The translations under genes were made by a program, and so were the position numbers. From an uncultured Clostridia bacterium (GTDB lineage Bacteria > Bacillota > Clostridia > Oscillospirales > Acutalibacteraceae), in NCBI GenBank assembly GCA_947627135.1, contig CANQUV010000004.1, positions 46,576 to 110,575 on the forward strand: 64,000 bases of DNA. The letters are read 5' to 3'. A model generated the notes under the pieces. It saw only the letters and a program-made list of their open reading frames with translations, was not told the DNA's origin and made no database searches. This document shows, one piece after another, positions 43,088-51,819 of this stretch (positions are counted from its first letter, which is position 1; every line of letters begins with the position of its first letter).

Positions 43088-43654
43088 TCACCTCATAAGC
43101 CTTGGTAAAACATTTGATTTAAATTTTAAAGCGTCTAACCCTAATCCAATTGCTATAAATAATACAGCTCCTATTCCCGGCTGAATATACCAGGTTGCAA
43201 GCTCTGCAACAGCACCGCCCCAGTCATAAAGAACCCAGTTGCCTATAAAATATCCGAACACAGTAACAAAAGTTGTGGGAATAAGCATTAAAATTGAACC
43301 TATATTTATAATTTTCTTGTCTTTATTTTTTCTACTCAAAAAATATCTTAATATAGCAAAGGGTAATGCGTTTAGAGCTTTAATAATAAATGTAGGAATA
43401 ATCCATTGTGGATAACCTGATATAAGGTCTGCCAATGAACCTCCAATTGCAGATGCAATAATACCGTAAGGACCCGGCAAAGTACACGCCGCCAAATAAA
43501 CCATTGAATCTCCGGCATGACAGTATCCCAAAGCTGTGGGAACTTTAATAAAGGCTGTTGAAACTGTAACCAATGCAGCGAACATAGCAGTAAATGTTAT
43601 GGTTTTTACATTAGAATATGAGGTTGTTTTTGTTGTTAAATTAGTTGAATTCAT
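43088..43654 (-). CDS. ECF transporter substrate-binding (S) component, probably vitamin B6 related
   Basis: 188 residues with five or six membrane helices. It contains MFAALVTVSTAFIKVPTALGYCHAGDSMVYLAACTLPGPYGIIASAIGGSLADLISGYPQW, the AAxxxA-type helix 1 and gating-loop layout of ECF S-proteins. It needs the shared EcfAA'T module, encoded elsewhere. Only 4 bases separate it from pdxK, so a pyridoxine or pyridoxal substrate (PdxU-like) is the best inference; sequence alone also allows another vitamin. Confidence 0.75.
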   Translation of the reverse strand: MNSTNLTTKTTSYSNVKTITFTAMFAALVTVSTAFIKVPTALGYCHAGDSMVYLAACTLPGPYGIIASAIGGSLADLISGYPQWIIPTFIIKALNALPFAILRYFLSRKNKDKKIINIGSILMLIPTTFVTVFGYFIGNWVLYDWGGAVAELATWYIQPGIGAVLFIAIGLGLDALKFKSNVLPRLMR

Positions 43655-43658
43655 AATA

Positions 43659-44513
43659 TCACTCCCTGTTTTCCCTGTTTACGGCAAGTTTATAAAGATA
43701 CTTTTCAAAATCAATGCCATGATTTTTTTCATAAGGCTCCTTAATTGTTTCTTTAATTACTCCTTCAATAAATTTTGTTGCATTTTCTACTGCTTTTGAA
43801 AGCTCAATATTATTTAAAACACTTCCGCAAATAATAGACGAAAAAATATCTCCTGTTCCCGAAAAACTGCTGCCGTATTCCTTTGATTTAAAAAAATTTG
43901 AACTTCCTGTTTCAAATACTCCGTTATAAATAAATCCCCCCTTTTTAATTCCGGTAACCGTTATTTTAAAATTATTATCAATAATAGCCTTCTTTGCAAT
44001 TTCTTCTATATATTCAAAAAAGAATTTACTGTCTGCTTTTCCCATCACAGAGTTATAATCATCACCTGTAAGAATACAAAGCTCTGTTAAATTCGGCGTT
44101 ATTATATCTGCTTTTTTTGTAAGTTCTCTTATCTTATTGCAAGTATTTTTATTATAGGCAGAGTAAAGTTTTCCGTTGTCGCCCATTACAGGATCAATAA
44201 TAATTTTTGTATATGATTTTTTGAAAACCTTAATAAAATCTTCAATAAAATCAACCTGTTGTTCTCCTGCAATATAACCTGAACAGATACCGTCAAAACA
44301 AGCATTATTTTTAAGCCACATTTTAGTATAAAAAGGCATTTGCCGGCTAAAATCAAAGCAATAATGATTCTTATATCCGGTTTGATTGGTAAGTATTGCA
44401 GTAGGTAAAGGGCAGGGTTGAATACCCATAACAGATAAAATAGCAATCGCAGCAGTAAGAGAGCATTTACCAAAACCTGAAAGGTCATTTATAACAGCAG
44501 CTGATTTTGTCAT
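43659..44513 (-). CDS. pdxK: Pyridoxamine/pyridoxal kinase
   Basis: The ATG at 44511-44513 (MTKSAAVINDLSGFGKCSLTAAI) follows CGGAGTG; 284 residues. The ribokinase-fold signatures are DLSGFGKCSLT at the start, ILTNQTGYKNHYCFDF, DPVMGDNGKLY, TPNLTELCIL and the GSSFSGTGDIFSSI anion hole with catalytic Asp. It phosphorylates B6 vitamers to give PLP or PMP. It is operonic with an ECF S-component, which supports B6 salvage. Confidence 0.88.
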   Translation of the reverse strand: MTKSAAVINDLSGFGKCSLTAAIAILSVMGIQPCPLPTAILTNQTGYKNHYCFDFSRQMPFYTKMWLKNNACFDGICSGYIAGEQQVDFIEDFIKVFKKSYTKIIIDPVMGDNGKLYSAYNKNTCNKIRELTKKADIITPNLTELCILTGDDYNSVMGKADSKFFFEYIEEIAKKAIIDNNFKITVTGIKKGGFIYNGVFETGSSNFFKSKEYGSSFSGTGDIFSSIICGSVLNNIELSKAVENATKFIEGVIKETIKEPYEKNHGIDFEKYLYKLAVNRENRE

Positions 44514-44677
44514 TGATTTCACTCCGTAAATGAATTTACAATATAATACAATAAAATTGTCATAATCAAAATAGACAATTTTATTATTTTTATTCAGGAC
44601 AGTTTTTATTTTTATATTGACTTATTAATAGCGTGAAACTATAATATTTATAAATTCAGTTGTAAGGAGGAAGAAAT

Positions 44678-45460
44678 ATGATAGCAGAAAATTTAATTGA
44701 TGCACTTTGCAGAATTGAAGGTGCAGACGCAGTTTGTTTAGGAGGCAGCAGAGCCTCGGAACATAATGACGATAAATCAGATTATGATATATATATTTAT
44801 TATAAAAACATACCCAGTGAAAAAAAGCGAGAAGAGATTTATAAAAAGTACTGCAAAAAGTACGAGGTAGCAAATCATTACTGGGAATATGAAGACAACT
44901 GTATTTTAACAGATAACATTCCTATTGATGTTATTTTCAGACCTATTGATACTTTTAAAAATGAAGATGAAATAACAAAGTTTCTATTATCTGCAAAAAA
45001 CGGATATTCTACCTGCTTTTTACACAACATTATTACCTGTAAAATAATTAATGATAGATCAGGTTCATTTACTTCACTTCAAAACAAACTAAAAACGGAA
45101 TATCCTGAAAGATTAAGAAGAGAAATAATTGAAAGGAATATGAAACTTTTACACGGTGTATTGCCAAGCTATGATTTACAAATAAAAAAGGCTGTAAAGA
45201 GAAACGACCTTGTAAGCATAAACCACCGCACCGCAGGATTTATTGAAAGCTACTTTGACATTATTTTTGCACTTAACAGAATGACTCACCCTGGAGAGAA
45301 AAAGCTGATAAATATATGCAAAGAAAAATGCACTATACTTCCAGATAATTTTGAAGAGAACTTAACTAAACTTTTTTCATCAATGTATTCGGGTTATGAT
45401 TTTAAAACACTTGAAAGTATAATTAGTGAAATTGAGAAAACTGTTAAGGAAAATTTATAG
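44678..45460 (+). CDS. Nucleotidyltransferase-fold protein
   Basis: 260 residues after AAGGAGGAAG. The polymerase-beta-like motif is LGGSRASEHNDDKSDYDIYIYY (GGSRA...SDYD), and a third acidic residue lies in IPIDVIFRP. The C-terminal helical domain includes RREIIERNMKLLHGVLPSYDLQIKKAVKRNDLVSINHRTAGFIESYFDIIFALNRMTHPGEK. The pattern resembles the aminoglycoside-nucleotidyltransferase-like/DUF4037 group. The substrate is unknown and resistance cannot be inferred. Confidence 0.75.
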   Translation: MIAENLIDALCRIEGADAVCLGGSRASEHNDDKSDYDIYIYYKNIPSEKKREEIYKKYCKKYEVANHYWEYEDNCILTDNIPIDVIFRPIDTFKNEDEITKFLLSAKNGYSTCFLHNIITCKIINDRSGSFTSLQNKLKTEYPERLRREIIERNMKLLHGVLPSYDLQIKKAVKRNDLVSINHRTAGFIESYFDIIFALNRMTHPGEKKLINICKEKCTILPDNFEENLTKLFSSMYSGYDFKTLESIISEIEKTVKENL

Positions 45461-45476
45461 AAAATACTGAATATTA

Positions 45477-45517
45477 AAAAACAGACAGATTCATAAAATG
45501 AAACTGTCTGTTTTGTT
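45477..45517. terminator. Bidirectional terminator
   Basis: AAAACAGACAG and CTGTCTGTTTT flank a smaller inner TTCA / TGAA stem, between the convergent nucleotidyltransferase gene and the dockerin remnant. Confidence 0.8.
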
Positions 45518-45535
45518 TTAAATTAGTATTTGGTA

Positions 45536-45855
45536 TTAAAGAAGATTTGCTAAATACATCTGAATAATTGTTGCATCTTTCACAGTGATAGTTCCGTCAT
45601 TATCAACATCGGCATTGAATTTCTGCAAGTCGTTGAAATCCTCGTTCGATAAACTTGCAAGGTACAGTTGAATATAGTCAGCATTCTCAACAGAAACATT
45701 GTTGTTATTTGTTTTAGCATTTCCTTTGCAAATTGGCATTGTCTGATATGTAATACCTCCGGGACTGTATGAGTGTAAATTTGTGGATATGCTGTCAAAA
45801 TTTGTGCTAAAATATACATACTCGTCGATTTTTGTACTTACATAAAATTATTTAG
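45536..45855 (-). pseudogene. Dockerin-bearing C-terminal remnant
   Basis: The frame is open from an in-frame TAA at about 45860 and reads KIDEYVYFSTNFDSISTNLH, then a short linker, before the dockerin: NAKTNNNNVSVENADYIQLYLASL and DVDNDGTITVKDATIIQMYLANLL. The second calcium repeat is perfect; the first lacks the usual GDVN(G/D) aspartates. No start or signal peptide is present upstream. An internal ATG (45739) could give 67 residues but has no binding site. Read as the 3' end of a lost amylosome/cellulosome-type enzyme. Confidence 0.7.
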
Positions 45856-46024
45856 TCAAAAGAATTTTTAAAAATCTATATTTTATGCATCTTAAATAAT
45901 TACAAGCTAATGATTTTATGCAATATTATCAATTGATCCCAGCTTTAATTATTATATTTTTGATTTTGTAGAAATGTACATTTTTTTGTGATAAAATTCA
46001 AGTAATATAAAAGGTGGTATAATT

Positions 46025-46879
46025 ATGAAATTTACAAATGAAGCCAAAATTAAGCATAGAGATATGAACGCAGGAGAAGTTGCCGCATTTACAGGGAAGG
46101 TTTTACTTTATAAAATATACAGATATTCAATACTTGCGTTATCTGCAATATTTTTCATTTGGTTTTTATTACCCGTTTTGGTTTACGGTATATTAATTCC
46201 TTACAACTTTTTCGGAATGGTTGCCTGTTTGCTTATATTTCTATTTTATTATAAAAGAGGTTTGGCTCTGTTTTTGAAACACGCCTTCTATTCAAATAAA
46301 ATAACAAAAGCAATTTGGAAAGCAGGAAAAGGATTTATTTGGATATTTGCATTTTATGCTTTAATTATAAGTATTATTATGGGAATTTTTGCAAGTATTC
46401 CTCCTGCAGAAAATGCATCGGAAATAATTTTGGGAGCAAAGGTAATAGGGACACAGCCCGGCTTAACACTTAATGCAAGAGTAAAAGCAGGCGAGAAATA
46501 TTTAAACGAAAATAGAGATTCAATATGTATTGTGACAGGCGGGTTAGGAGATGACGACCAAATTACCGAAGCACAATGTATGTATAATATTTTAACGGAA
46601 GACGGAATTGACAAGAGCAGGATTTATCTTGAAGAAAACGCCAGAAACACAAAAGAGAACATTGAATATTCATATAAAATCATAAAAGAGAAAAATGCAA
46701 ATAAAAACATAGCCATAGTAACCGACGGATTTCATCAGGCAAGAGCAAGACTGATCGCTAAAAAACAAGGTATAGAAGGAAGTATAGGCGCTGTAAGTTC
46801 TGAAACACCAATAATACTACTGCCAACCTATTGGGTAAGAGAATGGTTCGGTCTTCCATTTGAATTTATTTTCAGATGA
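46025..46879 (+). CDS. YdcF/DUF218-family membrane protein
   Basis: 284 residues after AAAGGTGG. About three helices occupy residues 35-125 (YSILALSAIFFIWFLLPVLVYGI; FGMVACLLIFLFYY; IWIFAFYALIISIIMGIFAS). The C-terminal DUF218 domain has AKVIGTQPGLTLNARVKAGEKYL, IVTGGLGDDDQITEAQCM, LEENARNTKENIEYS and VTDGFHQARARLIAKKQG. Relatives such as ElyC and SanA are linked to envelope polysaccharide or peptidoglycan metabolism. The exact role is unknown. Confidence 0.85.
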   Translation: MKFTNEAKIKHRDMNAGEVAAFTGKVLLYKIYRYSILALSAIFFIWFLLPVLVYGILIPYNFFGMVACLLIFLFYYKRGLALFLKHAFYSNKITKAIWKAGKGFIWIFAFYALIISIIMGIFASIPPAENASEIILGAKVIGTQPGLTLNARVKAGEKYLNENRDSICIVTGGLGDDDQITEAQCMYNILTEDGIDKSRIYLEENARNTKENIEYSYKIIKEKNANKNIAIVTDGFHQARARLIAKKQGIEGSIGAVSSETPIILLPTYWVREWFGLPFEFIFR

Positions 46880-46900
46880 ATAAACTCATAAATTATTATT

Positions 46901-46933
46901 AAAGCCGTAAATCATTAAAAAATTTACGGCTTT
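46901..46933. terminator. Bidirectional terminator
   Basis: The perfect 12 bp stem AAAGCCGTAAAT / ATTTACGGCTTT lies between the convergent YdcF and ATP-grasp genes. Confidence 0.88.
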
Positions 46934-46943
46934 AACTTATTTA

Positions 46944-47957
46944 TTACAGCTTAATTCCAAATGATTCGATTTTTGGCAAAAGACCAATTCTGGGCTTGTC
47001 AGGGTCAGGAAGCTGCGGAAAATCATAGGCAGGATAATCATTACCTTCAATAATTGCCGGACCGGTCGGAGTCAGACAAACATCCCAGCCTACATATCTG
47101 AATTCAGGCAGAACCATAGCTGCTTTTTTAACCATTTCTTTAACTTCGTCCATAAACGGAAGTTTATACCCAACAAATTTAATTCCTGTTGCAGGATGTG
47201 CGTCATAATTTACAAGTGCAGAGGTATGACCCTGACCGATAATTTCTCCCTTATCAAGGTCAAAATGACAGGCAAGACCTCCATTTTCAAGGTTGTCAAC
47301 AAAACCGCCGTTGTTACCCATTTTAAATACAGCATATAAAATATTTGGCTTACCGTTATGCACAAGCGTTACAACTCTTAAGCAGTTAAGAGAATTGGGA
47401 TAAATTTTGGCAGCGTCAGGGTGCTGAACAACAACCTCTTCAATAACTCCGAAGTTTTTGTCCTCACGCTTAATATATTTCCAAAGTTCTTTAGTATCTT
47501 TAAAATCACAAACTTTTATCTTTTCAATACCTTTACCGCTTTCACCAATATAAGGTTTTGCAAAAAATTCCTCTTTGCCTTCAACGAACTTTTCAAATTC
47601 TTCGTAACCTATATCTGCTAAATCTATTACCTCTCTTCCCATAAACTGGGAAAATTTTTTATCAAAAAGGTTTTTTTCATCAAAAATTCTGGCGTACTTT
47701 TCATCATTGAGCATAGTAACCAGTTTTTTATTTTTAAGCCTTGTGAGATATGTTTTTCTCTCTTTTGCAGTCATATTATAAAATTCAAAAATAATATAAT
47801 CATTATAACCTGCACCATATTTTATACTGCAAACTAACATATCCAAAAACAGCTTCAGTTTATTCTTGCCTGTTTTTTCGTGAATTGCATCAACTTTTTC
47901 AGACATTTTCTTAAAACTTGCTCCGCCTAAAACTCTCTTAATATAACCTAAATTCAT
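46944..47957 (-). CDS. ATP-grasp family protein (sugar-transfer-associated type)
   Basis: 337 residues. The helical N-terminal third is followed by an ATP-grasp domain: FAKPYIGESGKGIEKI, VIEEVVVQHPDAAKIYPNSLNCLRVVTLVHNG, and the magnesium-binding end YVGWDVCLTPTGPAIIEGNDYPAYDFPQ. This matches the ATP-grasp group often found in surface-polysaccharide or wall-peptide loci. It should join a carboxylate to an amine using ATP. It follows an EctB-like aminotransferase gene, suggesting that diaminobutyrate or its product could be the amine; this is inference. Confidence 0.85.
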   Translation of the reverse strand: MNLGYIKRVLGGASFKKMSEKVDAIHEKTGKNKLKLFLDMLVCSIKYGAGYNDYIIFEFYNMTAKERKTYLTRLKNKKLVTMLNDEKYARIFDEKNLFDKKFSQFMGREVIDLADIGYEEFEKFVEGKEEFFAKPYIGESGKGIEKIKVCDFKDTKELWKYIKREDKNFGVIEEVVVQHPDAAKIYPNSLNCLRVVTLVHNGKPNILYAVFKMGNNGGFVDNLENGGLACHFDLDKGEIIGQGHTSALVNYDAHPATGIKFVGYKLPFMDEVKEMVKKAAMVLPEFRYVGWDVCLTPTGPAIIEGNDYPAYDFPQLPDPDKPRIGLLPKIESFGIKL

Positions 47958-47984
47958 AGCAACCTCTTATTCTTAGTACTTTTT

Positions 47985-48018
47985 TCAAAAAAAGCGAAGA
48001 TAACTCTCCGCTTTTTCA
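47985..48018 (-). terminator. Hairpin with T-run between the aminotransferase and ATP-grasp genes
   Basis: On the minus strand AAAAGCGGAGA pairs imperfectly with TCTTCGCTTTT and is followed by T residues, before the ATP-grasp start. It likely attenuates rather than fully separates the two genes, as only about 30 bases remain to the next start codon. Confidence 0.65.
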
Positions 48019-48021
48019 TTT

Positions 48022-49290
48022 TTAATTATTAAGTGTTTTTAATGCTTCTTCTATTGCCTTTTTCAAAATCTTTAACCCGTCAATTAATGTCTTTTCTGAA
48101 ATTGTTAAAGGAGGCATTGTTTTAATAACCGCATTTTTTCTGCCGGCAGCTTCTATAATCAGCTTGTTTTCAAAACAGATTTCCTGAACCTTATCACAGA
48201 ATTTTTCATCAGGAATTTTCTCAAAATCTATACCCCAAACAAGACCTATACCTCTGTAACTTAATCTGCTGTCAAGAGGTATGATCTCTTCCCTGATATA
48301 TTTTTCTTCAATAATTGCTTTATTTGCAACCTGCTCTTCAACTTTTTCATTAAGCATATACTCAAGGCCTGCTTTAGCCGCAACAATTGCAATCTGATTT
48401 CCTCTGAATGTACCGTTATGCTCACCGGGAGACCAAATATCCAGTTCAGGCTTAAACAAAGTTAATGCAAAAGGAAAACCAAATCCGCCTATTGATTTTG
48501 AAAGCGCTACCATATCGGGAACAATTCCTGCTCTTTCAAATGAAAAATATGTGCCTGTTCTCGCACAGCCGACCTGAACATCATCAACAATAAGTAAAAT
48601 ATCATTATCGTCACAGAATTTTCTCAAATCCTGCAAAAATTCAACGGAAAACACCTGAATACCGCCTTCGGCCTGTACTGTTTCAACTACAAGAGCAGCA
48701 GGCTTTTCTGTTGCTGAATGGTCATCATCAAGTAATGTCTGCATATATTTAATTACATCTAACTCCGGAAACATATACGGAGCAGGAATATGAACAACAT
48801 TTTCAAGGGGAACACCGGCACCGCCTCTGGATGCAACATCAGTTGTCAAAGCAAGAGCACCTAACGTCATACCGTGAAAAGCTCCCATAAATGCCCAAAC
48901 TGTTCTTCTCTGCTTTACTTTTCTTGCAAGCTTTAAAGCAGACTCCACAGCGTTTGTTCCTGTCGGACCGGGAAATTGGATTTTATAATTTAATCCTCTT
49001 GGCTGTAAAACCTTAGTTTCAAAAAATTCAATAAACTCTCTTTTTGCTTCTGTATATAAATCAAGTGAGTGGATAATACCATCTTGACTTAAATAATCAA
49101 TAATTCTTTCTTTAATAAAGTCATTGTTATGCCCGTAATTTTCTGCACCTGCTCCGCAGAAAAAATCTATATACTTTTCACCGTTTTCATCAATAAAAAA
49201 GGCGTCTTTTGCTTTTTTAAATACAACTGGAAAATGTCTGCAATAAGAACGAACCTCCGATTCATATTTAGTAAACGCTTCAGTATTCAT
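48022..49290 (-). CDS. EctB-like diaminobutyrate-2-oxoglutarate aminotransferase (class III)
   Basis: The ATG at 49288-49290 (MNTEAFTKYESEVRSYCRHFP) follows AAAGGAAG; 422 residues. Family features are IDFFCGAGAENYGHN, FPGPTGTNAVESALKLARK, AFHGMTLGALALTTDV, the PLP-lysine in VALSKSIGGFGFP and VDDVQVGCARTGTYFSFE. The start and the TGTNAVE block match EctB/PvdH, which make L-2,4-diaminobutyrate from aspartate semialdehyde and glutamate. No ectA or ectC is nearby, so ectoine is not the product here. Two ACCGATTACA direct repeats lie just upstream (49310-49330). Confidence 0.85.
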   Translation of the reverse strand: MNTEAFTKYESEVRSYCRHFPVVFKKAKDAFFIDENGEKYIDFFCGAGAENYGHNNDFIKERIIDYLSQDGIIHSLDLYTEAKREFIEFFETKVLQPRGLNYKIQFPGPTGTNAVESALKLARKVKQRRTVWAFMGAFHGMTLGALALTTDVASRGGAGVPLENVVHIPAPYMFPELDVIKYMQTLLDDDHSATEKPAALVVETVQAEGGIQVFSVEFLQDLRKFCDDNDILLIVDDVQVGCARTGTYFSFERAGIVPDMVALSKSIGGFGFPFALTLFKPELDIWSPGEHNGTFRGNQIAIVAAKAGLEYMLNEKVEEQVANKAIIEEKYIREEIIPLDSRLSYRGIGLVWGIDFEKIPDEKFCDKVQEICFENKLIIEAAGRKNAVIKTMPPLTISEKTLIDGLKILKKAIEEALKTLNN

Positions 49291-49584
49291 TAAAATACTT
49301 CCTTTCAAACCGATTACAAACCGATTACAATCATCTGTTTTATAACACTACAATTTTACATTTTTACCCTGTTTAAGTCAATAAAAATCCATAAATTGTT
49401 TTGAAATAAAGATAAATTAGTCATATAATTATTAAATTAATTAATTAAGCAAAGGATTTTTGTAAAATATTTTACAATTTATATCCGTGCTGTAATTGAA
49501 ATATTGAAATAATTATGATATTATTATAATGTTTACAAAACTTTTATATTGCTTTTTTAGAAATTTTTTTGGAGGTCTATCAGT

Positions 49585-50850
49585 ATGTTTAAATTGTGCA
49601 TTAAACAGCTTACAAAAAATAACAGATATATTATTTGCTTTGCATGTTTAATTTTAACTTCGGTAATTGCAATTTCTTCATTTGGATCATTTAAGGCAAA
49701 TGCCGCAACAAGTATTAAACCAAGATTTCAGCCTGCCTTTAAATCAGAAAATGCATACGCTTATTATACCTCCAAAAACATTTATTATAACTGTGGTTAC
49801 GGCATGCCCAACTGCACTTGTTATGCTTTTGGCAGAATCTACGAAATACTTGGGAAAGAACCGAATTTATGTCATTTTGACGCTTCGGAATGGTATGATT
49901 ACAATAAACAGCACGGCTACTACGATTACGGCAAAACTCCAAAAATAGGTGCAGTTGCCTGTTGGAGCTATGGATCAAGCGGACATGTTGCAATAGTTGA
50001 GGCAATAGTAGGCGATAAAATAATTATGTCACAGTCAGGATACGGATACCTTAACTTTTACTTATCTTTAGAAGATTATGATAACCCCGGTCAGGAAGGC
50101 TGGAATTTTCAGGGATATATATATCCCGGCGAATTTACTTCAACAGGATTTGAGGGTGAATTATACAGAACGGTAGATTATACAGGAAGTCTTAATTTCC
50201 GATCAGGACCGGGACTTAGTTACAATGTACTTGATACATTGGATTATCACATGGGATTTATAGTTACAGAAAAGGTAAGTAACGACGGTTACACTTGGGG
50301 AAAAACAACTTATAACGGAAAGACGGGATATGTTGCTTTAACAAGCAACACCCAGTTTTTATATGCACCGGGGACAAGCTCTTCAACAACACCAGGAAAA
50401 GAAGAAACAAATGAATTTTACATAATCACCTCTACAAGCGGAGTAAATATGCGAAGTGATGCGTCAACATCATGCTCAGTAATTACGGGAATTCCGTACA
50501 ATGCCTACATAAGGGTTACGCAGGTAAAGAAAAACGAGGGTTACACATGGGGTTATACAACCTATAACAACAAGAACGGATGGTGTGTACTTGATTATGC
50601 TGAAAGAATTTACGGCATAGAAAAATCAAAAGAACTTGCAAACTATGTTCATTCAACCACCGGTATTATAGGCGATGTAAACGGTGACGGAGAAATAACA
50701 GTAATTGATGCAACCTACATTCAATTGTATCTGGCAAATTTTTATAGGATGTCAGAAAGTTCAAGGAAATGTGCTGATGTAAATCTGGATCATAGTATAA
50801 CAATATCTGATGCAACTTTAATACAACTTGCAATAGCAGGACTAATATAA
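49585..50850 (+). CDS. Secreted CHAP-domain peptidoglycan hydrolase with two SH3 repeats and a type I dockerin
   Basis: 421 residues after TGGAGGTC. A signal peptide covers residues 1-41 (ending SFKANAA). The CHAP domain covers about 55-180, with cysteines in MPNCTCYAFGR and the histidine in YGSSGHVAIVEAIV. Two bacterial SH3 modules follow (about 193-255 and 273-335; LNFRSGPGLSYNVL, VNMRSDASTSCSVI). The dockerin covers about 357-420, with DVNGDGEITVIDATYIQLYL and DVNLDHSITISDATLIQLAI. CHAP enzymes cleave wall peptides. A dockerin on it implies attachment to a cohesin scaffold at the cell surface. Confidence 0.9.
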   Translation: MFKLCIKQLTKNNRYIICFACLILTSVIAISSFGSFKANAATSIKPRFQPAFKSENAYAYYTSKNIYYNCGYGMPNCTCYAFGRIYEILGKEPNLCHFDASEWYDYNKQHGYYDYGKTPKIGAVACWSYGSSGHVAIVEAIVGDKIIMSQSGYGYLNFYLSLEDYDNPGQEGWNFQGYIYPGEFTSTGFEGELYRTVDYTGSLNFRSGPGLSYNVLDTLDYHMGFIVTEKVSNDGYTWGKTTYNGKTGYVALTSNTQFLYAPGTSSSTTPGKEETNEFYIITSTSGVNMRSDASTSCSVITGIPYNAYIRVTQVKKNEGYTWGYTTYNNKNGWCVLDYAERIYGIEKSKELANYVHSTTGIIGDVNGDGEITVIDATYIQLYLANFYRMSESSRKCADVNLDHSITISDATLIQLAIAGLI

Positions 50851-50902
50851 CACTAAAGCTACTGCAAAAATATATAATTATATATTAATAAAAAGATGAA
50901 TT

Positions 50903-50930
50903 AAAAGCAGCATAATATAATGCTGCTTTT
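50903..50930 (+). terminator. Terminator of the CHAP/dockerin gene
   Basis: The perfect 11 bp stem AAAAGCAGCAT / ATGCTGCTTTT with a 6-base loop lies 53 bases past the stop. Confidence 0.88.
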
Positions 50931-51125
50931 CCCATTTGTTGTCAAATATATAATAAAACTACGCCTAATTTTTGACAAATATGACAATCTGTAAAATAAT
51001 AAGAGCAAAATTCATGTATAATGTCAATAGATTTTTAAAATTATTTAAGTATAATATAGTTAAATAAACAAAAACAAGTTTTTTATTATAAATTCATTTC
51101 ATCCTTTTATTTTACTTCTATGAAA
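50931..51125. other. Non-coding region between two terminators
   Basis: There is no coding frame with a binding site. Because terminators lie on both sides, it could encode a small RNA, but no promoter is clear. Confidence 0.4.
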
Positions 51126-51160
51126 GAAAACAGCGGAAAATCCCGCTGTTTTCTTTATTT
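51126..51160 (+). terminator. Orphan intrinsic terminator
   Basis: The perfect 11 bp stem GAAAACAGCGG / CCGCTGTTTTC with a 6-base loop is followed by TTTATTTTTAA. It is almost 300 bases from the nearest upstream gene, which already has its own terminator. Confidence 0.8.
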
Positions 51161-51251
51161 TTAATTTTAAATTTTACTGAATATTTTATTTCCGATTACC
51201 TTTTCCCCAATTTCTTATAACGATATATTATAAATTTTCACATATTATTCA

Positions 51252-51280
51252 TTGACATTTTATACAGGTACCTGTATAAT
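51252..51280 (+). promoter_or_regulatory. Promoter of the MarR-ABC operon with an overlapping operator palindrome
   Basis: The consensus TTGACA (51252-51257) and TATAAT (51275-51280) are spaced 17 bases apart. A perfect 20 bp palindrome with half-site TTATACAGGT (51260-51269, mirrored at 51270-51279) fills the spacer and runs into the -10 box. This is the size and placement expected of a MarR operator, so the MarR protein just downstream very probably represses its own operon. Confidence 0.9.
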
Positions 51281-51325
51281 AAACCATTGAAGTAATTTCT
51301 GCCACTTATTTATGGAGATGAAATA

Positions 51326-51784
51326 ATGTCTGATTTAGAAACCCCTCTTTTACAACAATGGATTAAACTTGATATGGCAATTCACCGTTTTCATTACATT
51401 AACTTTAAGCGTAATGGTCCAATGGGCGCACCACAGTTAGGTCAGGGCAGACTTTTGCGAATTATAAAAGAAAACCCCGACATTACACAAAAAGAGCTGT
51501 GTGTAAAAAGCGGATTACGCCAGCAATCTGTATCTGAATTTTTAAAAAAGCTTGAAAACAGCAACTATATTTCACGCACATCATCACCTTATGATAAGAG
51601 AGTTTCCATTTTTAATCTTACAAAAGAAGGCGAAAAACTTACTCGGCCGCCTGCCGAAGTTATTTCACAGTTAAATTCTTTTTTATCTTGTCTAAATGAT
51701 GAAGAACAACAAAATATGTGTGATTATTTACAGCGGATAAGATATAATATTGAAAAAATTATAAATCAAAGCGAAAACGAGTAA
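51326..51784 (+). CDS. MarR-family transcriptional repressor
   Basis: 152 residues. The winged helix contains GQGRLLRIIKENPDITQKELCVKSGLRQQSVSEFLKKLENSNYISRTSSPYDKRVSIFNLTKEGEKL, with the DKR wing typical of MarR. Helices at both ends form the dimer interface. It is the first gene of an operon with two ABC exporter halves; such MarR proteins release DNA on binding drugs or phenolics. The operator is described at 51252-51280. Confidence 0.93.
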   Translation: MSDLETPLLQQWIKLDMAIHRFHYINFKRNGPMGAPQLGQGRLLRIIKENPDITQKELCVKSGLRQQSVSEFLKKLENSNYISRTSSPYDKRVSIFNLTKEGEKLTRPPAEVISQLNSFLSCLNDEEQQNMCDYLQRIRYNIEKIINQSENE

Positions 51785-51819
51785 ATATATTTATAAATTA
51801 ATTAAAAGGAGTAGTAATT

